A DNA stretch of 64,000 nucleotides. Source: CAYREX01 sp964423505 (GTDB lineage Bacteria > Fermentibacterota > Fermentibacteria > Fermentibacterales > JCC-6). The stretch lies in the NCBI GenBank assembly GCA_964423505.1, contig CAYREX010000002.1, positions 258,857 through 322,856 of the forward strand, given 5' to 3'. The notes beneath the pieces are model-generated. The model had not been told where the DNA came from. It saw nothing but the letters and a program-made list of their open reading frames with translations, and made no database searches. Positions 58,383 through 64,000 of the stretch are shown piece after piece; position 1 is the stretch's first letter; each line of letters begins with the position of its first letter. Made by a program: the position numbers and the translations under genes.

Positions 58383-58702
58383 GCGAGGGAGGGATGGTGC
58401 AGGTCGTCACTGCCGTCTCCTCCAGGGAGGAGGCCGACCGGCTGGCGGAGCTGGCCGTGGAGCGGAGGCTGGCCGCCTGCGTCCAGGTATCCGGCCCGGT
58501 TGCCAGCATCTACCGCTGGCGGGGCGAGGTGGAGGGCGAGCGGGAATGGCTCTGCACCATGAAGACCTCGGTGCTCTACGCGGACGAGCTCATGGCCGTG
58601 CTGGAGGAGGAGCACCCCTACGAGACCCCTGAGATTATCTGCATCAGCGTAGACAGGGTCTCGGAGGGCTACCTTGAGTGGCTCCGGTCAGAGGTGGGCT
58701 GA
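58379..58702 (+). CDS. cutA: CutA1-like divalent-cation tolerance protein
   Basis: Trimeric ferredoxin-like protein of 107 residues. E-A-D-R-L-A-E-L-A-V-E-R-R-L-A-A-C-V-Q-V near residue 19, I-Y-R-W-R-G-E-V near 44, and Y-E-T-P-E-I-I-C-I are family hallmarks. Linked to copper or divalent-metal tolerance, though its biochemical function is unsettled. ATG overlaps the permease stop (ATGA); last gene of the four-gene run from the creatininase. Confidence 0.92.
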   Translation: MSEGGMVQVVTAVSSREEADRLAELAVERRLAACVQVSGPVASIYRWRGEVEGEREWLCTMKTSVLYADELMAVLEEEHPYETPEIICISVDRVSEGYLEWLRSEVG

Positions 58703-58741
58703 CGGGGAGCGTCCGACCAGCACTTACAGGACGGAGGACCG

Positions 58742-59365
58742 GTGGCACTTGAATACGTGATGTACGAGATGAGCATCGACTGCCCCGGCTGCGGCGCCCC
58801 GGTCCACGTGAACGGGCCGTTCCGGAGCGTAACCTGCGCCAGGTGCAGCACGGAGACCCCTCTGGGGGACGACTTCTGGGAGGACATCCTGAAGGACTCC
58901 AGGGAGGCGGTCCTGGAGGAACTGGAGGAGGGGGAGGGAACCAAGAGCACAATCTTCGGCTCGCTGAGCTGCAGCATGCTCTACGGCGACCTGGTCCCCT
59001 ACTGCAGGCAGTGCAAGCGGGACTTCGACATTGATGCGGACATGTCGGAGGGTGGCGTCCTCGTCTGCCCGAGCTGCGACATCGCGGTGCCGGTGACCGA
59101 CCCGCCCGAATGGGTGCGCTCCATGCTGAAGGGGGCGGAGCAGGTGGTGGGCGCCGAGCGGCCGGGCTCGGAGGAGCCGGAGGAGGCGTCCGAGCCGGTG
59201 GCCCTCTTCTGCCCGCAGTGCGCAGGCTCCCTGATGGTGGACGGCACCGACAGGCTAGTGAAATGCGAGTACTGCGACACCTCCATCTACCTCCCGGACG
59301 ACCTCTGGTTCAGGCTGCACCCGGTGAAGGTGAAGACCAGGTGGTTCATAGGTTTCCAGCCCTGA
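58742..59365 (+). CDS. Triple zinc-ribbon protein
   Basis: Protein of 207 residues starting at GTG 58742 with GGAGGACCG upstream. Three treble-clef-like Cys clusters: C-P-G-C-G-A-P/C-A-R-C near residues 14-36, C-R-Q-C-K/C-P-S-C near 88-111, and C-P-Q-C-A/C-E-Y-C near 159-178. Each has the C-x2-C...C-x2-C spacing of a zinc ribbon. An acidic linker separates the second and third. No catalytic domain; possible binding or assembly factor. Follows cutA after 39 bases. Confidence 0.7.
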   Translation: MALEYVMYEMSIDCPGCGAPVHVNGPFRSVTCARCSTETPLGDDFWEDILKDSREAVLEELEEGEGTKSTIFGSLSCSMLYGDLVPYCRQCKRDFDIDADMSEGGVLVCPSCDIAVPVTDPPEWVRSMLKGAEQVVGAERPGSEEPEEASEPVALFCPQCAGSLMVDGTDRLVKCEYCDTSIYLPDDLWFRLHPVKVKTRWFIGFQP

Positions 59366-59405
59366 GGAGAGCACTCTGAGGGCCGAGGGCCCCGGGCGGC
59401 TTGCC

Positions 59406-61058
59406 GTGCGCCTGCTCTGGGGCGCCGCCGGCCTCATGCTGGCGGCATGGGCCATCCTCCTGCTAGGCGTCCGCTCCATGCCCCTGCACAGCGACGCCCT
59501 GCTCACCATGGGCGCCGGTGCCCGGCTCTGCGCCCGGGGGCACTTCGCCTGCACCTACATGCTCTACGGGCTGGTCAACCCGTTCCTGCTCGAGCTCTTC
59601 TCCCTCTTCGGGGCGGGCACCGCCTCCTTCCACGTCCTCCGGGTGGTCAACGTGCTCATCGGGGCGGCCGGCGTAGCCGGCATCGCGATGTCCTACCGGG
59701 AGGTCAGGGGAGGGTCGGACCGCCTCTCCTTGCTGCCGGTCCTCCTGGCCTGCGCCGGGTCGGCCTACCTGCTGCTGGAGTCCTTCGAGCCCACCCCGGA
59801 GACCGGTACCGGGGCCGTGACGGCCTGGCTTCTGTTCGCCTGCCTGAGGTACATGCGCACCGGCAGGGGCGTGGTGCTCATGTCGGTCCTGACCGTCCTC
59901 CTGGCCGGATTCCGCCCGACGGCCATCCTGATGGCCCTTCCGGTGCCCCTGGTCATCGCCCGGGAGACGGAGGGCCGCACCGCCCTGAGGCTGGTCTGGC
60001 GCTGGGCCCTGCTCGGCCTCCCTGTCGCCTGCGGTCTGGCCGCCACCTTCCTGGACAACGAGTCCTTCACCGGCCTCGCCGTCTTGACCCTGGCGGCGCT
60101 GGTTCTGGTCACAGCGGCATGTCTTGCGACCGATGCGCGCAGGCGCAAGACCCGGGGCTGGAGGAGGCTGGGAATGTATGCCGGGCTCTCACTCCTCGGC
60201 ACCTTCGCGCTCTTCCCCCACTACTTCCTGCGTTTCGGGGAGATGCTCCGGCAGATGGACATGGTCTACCTGAGCGGCGTGCGGGAGCTGGGCGACCCGG
60301 GGCACCTGGCCGAGCACCTGGCCCTCTCGCTCCTCTACCTGGTCATGGTGTTCCCCGGCCCTTCGGCCGCGGTGGGCATAGGCGCTTTCGCGGGGAGCCT
60401 TCCCTGGAGGAGGACCGGCATGCGCGGCAGCGCCTGCCTCGGTCCATTCCTCCTCGGTCTCCTGCCGGCCCTGCTGGTCGCAGTCCGCGACCTGGACCTG
60501 CAGGAGCGGTACATGATGCCCTTCCTGCCTCCCTTCCTGCTGATGGGCGCACTGGGCATCCGCAGGCTGCTCTCGGACCGGGTCATGACGGCGCTGCTCG
60601 GCTCGGTCCTCCTGCTCTCCATGATACAGCTGCAGGAGACCGTCAGGCGGCGGCCTGAGGGGGGCATGCTGGACGCCCTCGAGGCGGTCGGCGACTACCC
60701 GGCCGCAACGGTCAGCTCCCACAACATGGGCGTCGGCTGCGTGCCGGAGCACTACGCCGAAGGGGACTCCGTCGACTGGCCCCTCGTGCCCTACGCCGCT
60801 GCGGAGAGCCTTGCCTCCTGGCACCCCGACTCCCTCGGCGAGCTGGTCGTCTGCTACGGGGAGGCGCCGAGCTGGTGCATGCCCGTTCAGACATGGGGGG
60901 TAGACTACCGGGACGAGTCGGGTCTGAGCGAGACCATCCGCTCATCGAGGGACCCCTGCTGGGTCACTCTGTGGGTGACCGTCCGGGATCCCTGGGCCTG
61001 GCGCCTCTGGAGCCGCGCAGCCCTCTGCGAGCGCTCTCGACGCTGGCTCTACAGATGA
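59406..61058 (+). CDS. GT-C fold membrane glycosyltransferase (PMT/ArnT-like)
   Basis: Protein of 550 residues with about 10-12 helices. The first luminal loop has H-S-D-A-L-L-T-M-G-A, containing the acidic residue expected for GT-C glycosyltransferases using polyprenyl-phosphate sugars. L-N... V-L-L-A-G-F-R-P-T-A near residue 170 and R-Y-M-M-P-F-L-P-P-F-L-L near 365 fit the ArnT/PMT group. The C-terminal soluble part (~100 residues) is periplasmic. Start GTG 59406 is uncertain. Possibly decorates envelope lipids or proteins. Confidence 0.72.
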   Translation: MRLLWGAAGLMLAAWAILLLGVRSMPLHSDALLTMGAGARLCARGHFACTYMLYGLVNPFLLELFSLFGAGTASFHVLRVVNVLIGAAGVAGIAMSYREVRGGSDRLSLLPVLLACAGSAYLLLESFEPTPETGTGAVTAWLLFACLRYMRTGRGVVLMSVLTVLLAGFRPTAILMALPVPLVIARETEGRTALRLVWRWALLGLPVACGLAATFLDNESFTGLAVLTLAALVLVTAACLATDARRRKTRGWRRLGMYAGLSLLGTFALFPHYFLRFGEMLRQMDMVYLSGVRELGDPGHLAEHLALSLLYLVMVFPGPSAAVGIGAFAGSLPWRRTGMRGSACLGPFLLGLLPALLVAVRDLDLQERYMMPFLPPFLLMGALGIRRLLSDRVMTALLGSVLLLSMIQLQETVRRRPEGGMLDALEAVGDYPAATVSSHNMGVGCVPEHYAEGDSVDWPLVPYAAAESLASWHPDSLGELVVCYGEAPSWCMPVQTWGVDYRDESGLSETIRSSRDPCWVTLWVTVRDPWAWRLWSRAALCERSRRWLYR

Positions 61059-61068
61059 CCGGGGACCC

Positions 61069-61096
61069 TTGACAGGGACGGTCCAGCCTCTATACT
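61069..61096 (+). promoter_or_regulatory. tRNA-fMet promoter
   Basis: Perfect TTGACA (61069-61074), 16-base spacer, TATACT (61091-61096); start predicted about 6 bases before the tRNA. Confidence 0.75.
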
Positions 61097-61108
61097 AGCT
61101 GTCGCGGA

Positions 61109-61185
61109 TGCGGGGTGGAGCAGTCTGGTAGCTCATTGGGCTCATAACCCAAAGGCCGCAGGTTCAAATCCTGCCCCCGCTACCA
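61109..61185 (+). tRNA. Initiator tRNA-Met (CAT anticodon)
   Basis: Seventy-seven bases with encoded CCA. Anticodon stem GGG-CTCATAA-CCC has the three G-C pairs characteristic of initiators. Position 1 (T) faces T at position 72, an unpaired acceptor end as in initiator tRNAs (E. coli has C-A). T loop TTCAAAT. Confidence 0.95.
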
Positions 61186-61198
61186 TCTCTGGATCTGA

Positions 61199-61229
61199 GG
61201 CCTTCAGCATGGACAACATGCTGAAGGCC
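61199..61229. terminator. Perfect 13-bp hairpin downstream of tRNA-fMet
   Basis: GGCCTTCAGCATG / CATGCTGAAGGCC with loop GACAA. No T run after the stem (AAAGATTT), so it may terminate inefficiently or serve another role. Confidence 0.5.
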
Positions 61230-61244
61230 AAAGATTTAGGTGGG

Positions 61245-61724
61245 TTAAGACAGCTCCTCTACGTGCCCCATCCGGGCCTGCAGTGAAACCAGCCTGCTGT
61301 CGACACTCTCGATCTCAGTCCGGTAGCGATCACCTCGCGCGTCGAATTCGGCCCTGTCGATGCCGTTCTTGCAGTAGAGGTCAACGAGGCGGTCGCGCAT
61401 CCTCACCAGCTTCTCTCTGCGCTTCAGGAGGGAGTCCATCTCCTCCTCGACATCGTCTTCTCTCTCGATGATAGGGTCACGGAGAACAGCTCCGTACAGG
61501 TCCTTCAGGTGAGGCCTGAGACGTACCTGGTCAAGGAGGTCCCGGAACTCCTGCTCAAGAGCTTCCTTCCGTTTCCTGGTTTCGTAGCACTTCGGGTTGT
61601 AGCACCGGTAGTATCCGCAAGATCCACCTCTGCCCCTTGACTTCCCCGCAGTCAGGGGCTTGCCGCAGGACCCACAGCGGAAGAGCCTGGATGCGTGGAC
61701 GCTGGTACACCGAGTTGCCGGACG
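61245..61724 (-). pseudogene. Serine recombinase remnant (zinc ribbon and coiled-coil C-terminus)
   Basis: Open frame of 159 codons bounded upstream by TAG (61725-61727), with no start. It encodes S-R-L-F-R-C-G-S-C-G-K-P-L-T-A-G-K, then C-G-Y-Y-R-C-Y-N-P-K-C, the recombinase zinc-ribbon (C-x2-C...C-x4-C), and a long charged coiled coil (D-S-L-L-K-R-R-E-K-L-V-R-M-R-D). This is the C-terminal third of a large serine recombinase. The catalytic resolvase domain is missing, and the 175 bases upstream hold only degraded sequence. Marks a former mobile element next to tRNA-fMet. Confidence 0.78.
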
Positions 61725-61899
61725 CTACCCGGAATGTGAGCACCTCAGATGTTCATACCGTGCTTCAGTATCTGACATGCGACTATGGCGCTACAATCAC
61801 GAAAAGACACAATACAGGAGTAAATAGTAGAAAACCGCATGGCAATCGAATTGCACTCCATTCTTCGCTGGCAACTTTACTCCACTTCATCTCCAGCTC

Positions 61900-63798
61900 A
61901 TGAGTAGCGAAGGTAGTGTGCTGATGGAAAGCATAATCGAGATTCCGGCAGAGCTCATCCTCATGGAGACCCTCCACGGCTTGGCCGTGCTGGCGCGGCA
62001 GACCGATATCAGCATTGATACAAGCGACAAAAGGCTCAGGCACTATCTGCTCAGACTTATTGGGGGGATGGATGAAGATACGAGATTGCCGGCCGTCAAG
62101 GCCTATGCCCAGCTCTATGGACAGGAATCCACTGAGCTTATGCATGCACTCCTCTTCGATGGAGACAGGAGCGTCGTGCAGGCGGCATGCTATGAGGTCT
62201 TGTGGAAGCCTTCTCTCGTTGATTATCGGAAGCCCGATACTTCGACTGTGGCAAAGGCCCTGAGTGTAGCCTCCGCGGATACCCTGGAGGGCTCTTTCAT
62301 GATGATGGAGGATCTCCCTCGGGAGAATTTGCCCTGCGAGGCTCTGCGGGAGCTCCTTGAAAGCGAGGCCCCGGCATCCAGGCTTGGTGCGGCCTTGCTT
62401 CTGGCGAAAGGGAGAGACCCTCAGTGCGTACCTGTGCTTCTCCAGGCTCTGTCGAGCAGTGACGAAGACCAACGATGGGCGGTGATCGATGCCCTGGGGG
62501 AATGCGGCGACAGGCGCGTAGTCGATGAGATATGGAAGGTATACAATGAGGAGCCTGGTTACTGGGACGCTGCAGCCAGAGCCCTCTTCAGACTGGGAGA
62601 GCTATCCGTCTCCGATCTCCTTCGCCTTAAGCAGGAGCACATTCCCGGTGATACGGACAACAACTTCGATTCGGCCTGCTACCAGTTGCTGGATGGGCTC
62701 CATGGCGAAGATCTCCTTGAAGCTCTGCTTGACCAACTGGATGCCCCCGGTGCAATCCCCTACGGGTATCTCCTGGGCGATCTGACATCATATGAGGACC
62801 CTCGTGTGCTGGAGCTCTGTCTGAAGAACGGGGTTCGACCGGTAGAGGGCTATCCCCAGAAAGAGATTGACTATCTCCAGAAGAGCAGTGATCCAAGGGT
62901 GATACGTGTCTTCCTACAGGCGGCCAGGAGCGATGGAGCCGATGCATTCACCATAGGTCGGGTTCTCGAAGGCTTCGACTACCTGATAAGCAGGCATCTC
63001 GGGAACAGGCACAGGTCGATATCACTACTCCATGAGCAAGAGGGTTACGGCATGCGAGAAGCCCTTCTGGAAGGTCCGGACAGGAACGAGCTCATCGACT
63101 GCCTCAAGAACTGGTTCCTGTATTTCGAGGATGATACGACGGCAAGCTATCCCGCGGGTCGCTACGGTCTGCTTAGAATGCTGGTCCTTCTGGGATTCAA
63201 CGATACGGAACTCCTCCTGGACGCCCTGAAGGATGATGACGAGGATATTCGCTTCCTTGCTGCCTGCCACATGTCCCGCAATGGAAGCCGGGCCGGGGTG
63301 AATGCTCTTCTATCCATCCTGTCCGGCATGTTCGATGACGAGTCAATCTGGAGATTCTGGGCTCTGGCCCTGAATCTCATCAAGTCCGGCAATCAGGTTT
63401 CCCCGGATGACCTCCGTCCCTGCTTCGTCGGGGATTGTGAGAAAACAAGGCTGGCAGCGGTAATCGTCCTCGGGCACATCGAAGACGACACCTCGACGGA
63501 ACTGCTTGTGGAAGCTGCACACGACCCCAGCCCATGGGTCAGGTCGCTGTCCGCAAGGTATCTTGCGGGCAAAGAAGGAACAGGTTCGATCGAGACCCTC
63601 TGCTCCCTCCTGAGGGATGAGTCAGAGCATCCCAGATACCGTGCCGTGGAAGCCATCGGGAAGCGTGGTGACCTGAGTTATGCACCCGGCATCATCCCCC
63701 TGCTCGCAGACGATTCCATCCATGTCCGGGAGGCCGCTCAGGGGGTTCTGACGGATTGGGTCGCGGATTGCCAGGAGGAAGGGATACGCCATCTGTGA
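61900..63798 (+). CDS. HEAT-repeat protein
   Basis: Protein of 632 residues (or 624 if translation starts at ATG 61924, which has GAAGG upstream) made almost wholly of HEAT-like helix pairs: L-G-A-A-L-L-L-A-K-G-R-D, D-E-D-Q-R-W-A-V-I-D-A-L-G-E-C-G-D-R-R-V-V-D, R-Y-R-A-V-E-A-I-G-K-R-G-D. Such repeats make protein-binding solenoids. Codon choice is more AT-rich than in the genes before the tRNA, and it follows a recombinase remnant, suggesting horizontal acquisition. No signal peptide. Partners unknown. Confidence 0.75.
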   Translation: MSSEGSVLMESIIEIPAELILMETLHGLAVLARQTDISIDTSDKRLRHYLLRLIGGMDEDTRLPAVKAYAQLYGQESTELMHALLFDGDRSVVQAACYEVLWKPSLVDYRKPDTSTVAKALSVASADTLEGSFMMMEDLPRENLPCEALRELLESEAPASRLGAALLLAKGRDPQCVPVLLQALSSSDEDQRWAVIDALGECGDRRVVDEIWKVYNEEPGYWDAAARALFRLGELSVSDLLRLKQEHIPGDTDNNFDSACYQLLDGLHGEDLLEALLDQLDAPGAIPYGYLLGDLTSYEDPRVLELCLKNGVRPVEGYPQKEIDYLQKSSDPRVIRVFLQAARSDGADAFTIGRVLEGFDYLISRHLGNRHRSISLLHEQEGYGMREALLEGPDRNELIDCLKNWFLYFEDDTTASYPAGRYGLLRMLVLLGFNDTELLLDALKDDDEDIRFLAACHMSRNGSRAGVNALLSILSGMFDDESIWRFWALALNLIKSGNQVSPDDLRPCFVGDCEKTRLAAVIVLGHIEDDTSTELLVEAAHDPSPWVRSLSARYLAGKEGTGSIETLCSLLRDESEHPRYRAVEAIGKRGDLSYAPGIIPLLADDSIHVREAAQGVLTDWVADCQEEGIRHL

Positions 63799-63971
63799 CC
63801 ATCCTGACATGAGCGCCATCAGGTTTTGGAACCATCCTCGTCCGAAGGAGAGATGGAATGAGTCACGTCCGTTATGGTGTGCACTTTCCGGAGGGTTGCG
63901 TAGGGCCTAGAAGAGGGTCATCCTAGTCCCTGGTCTCCCAGTTGAACCACCAACCTGGAAAGGGATGTCGG

Positions 63972-64000
63972 ATGACCCAGTACAAAGTTACACTGGACTC
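63972..64000 (+). mobile_element. Possible 5' end of an insertion-sequence transposase
   Basis: ATG 63972, preceded by GGAAAGGGA, starts M-T-Q-Y-K-V-T-L-D, which resembles the first residues of IS256/mutator-type transposases. Only nine codons are inside the window. The 173 bases before it contain no other gene; a short frame at 63858 is not convincing. Confidence 0.3.

Noticed and set aside
61900..63798. Reading the HEAT-repeat protein as a phycobilin lyase or DNA glycosylase (AlkD-like)
   Set aside because: Only general HEAT periodicity is visible; none of the specific active-site residues can be identified.
63858..63926. Twenty-two-codon frame after the HEAT gene
   Set aside because: Too short and without family resemblance; probably non-coding flank.
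1..64000. CRISPR array
   Set aside because: No regularly spaced direct repeats were seen in any gap; the longest gaps are below 300 bases.
1..64000. General reassignment of TGA to an amino acid
   Set aside because: TGA ends many genes at expected positions, often inside ATGA/GTGA/TTGA overlaps, so only context-dependent recoding at 30416 is plausible.

Overview
The window is GC-rich, densely packed bacterial DNA from what is probably an uncultivated lineage of the Fibrobacterota-Chlorobiota-Bacteroidota (FCB) neighbourhood, such as Fermentibacterota, Krumholzibacteriota or Eisenbacteria. This placement is an inference. It rests on secreted proteins with C-terminal FlgD-like/type IX sorting domains, a gingipain-family (C25) protease, several beta-propeller and lipoprotein genes, a lone HydE-type radical SAM protein and heavy use of AGG (Arg) and ATA (Ile) codons. 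Genes overlap tightly, and TTG or GTG starts inside 4-bp stop/start overlaps recur.

Layout. 0-3.8 kb: end of a signal peptide peptidase gene, a DUF1015-lipoprotein-membrane protein operon and a TPR protein. 3.86-9.8 kb: addB-addA recombination nuclease-helicase. 9.8-14.6 kb: a six-repeat propeller protein, a glycosyltransferase, a C25 protease and a cupin. 14.6-23.5 kb: one-carbon metabolism on the minus strand (MetH core, separate MetH reactivation protein, homocysteine methyltransferase-MTHFR fusion), then a sugar epimerase, HydE, a thioredoxin-fold protein, DUF1847 and a PH-domain protein. 23.6-31.6 kb: purine permease, GYD protein, small P-loop kinase, a PP2C phosphatase/anti-sigma-like kinase module, a propeller protein with an in-frame UGA, and bacterioferritin. 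31.6-42.3 kb: lipoproteins, exonuclease III, a divergent polysaccharide flippase and ligase, an SDR, a propeller lipoprotein and an iron alcohol dehydrogenase. 42.5-49.7 kb: a secretory cluster (two tandem TPR proteins, a glucosaminidase, an exported phosphatidylserine decarboxylase homologue, endonuclease I). 49.7-51.7 kb: an island remnant next to tRNA-Gln with a broken MNT/HEPN toxin-antitoxin pair. 51.7-61.1 kb: C45 hydrolase, degenerate transglutaminase, F420-ligase-like, creatininase, ABC exporter, CutA, zinc-ribbon and GT-C genes. 61.1 kb to the end: initiator tRNA, a serine recombinase remnant, a HEAT-repeat protein and what may be the start of an insertion sequence.

The most interesting items are: (1) a secreted protein gene with an in-frame UGA followed at once by a two-tier hairpin resembling a bacterial SECIS element, so either a candidate selenoprotein or a nonsense mutant; (2) two related ~110-bp elements with inverted-repeat ends at 11.9 and 25.7 kb; (3) a TW-x-x-IK C-terminal tail shared by two unrelated secreted proteins; (4) an MNT/HEPN locus with an operator-like palindrome in its promoter, a probable leaderless start and a frameshifted HEPN gene; (5) a six-times-38-residue propeller protein with no indels; (6) a phosphatidylserine decarboxylase homologue carrying a lipoprotein signal. 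Almost every gap shorter than 300 bases is explained by promoters, hairpins or nothing visible, and no gene-free stretch exceeds 300 bases.
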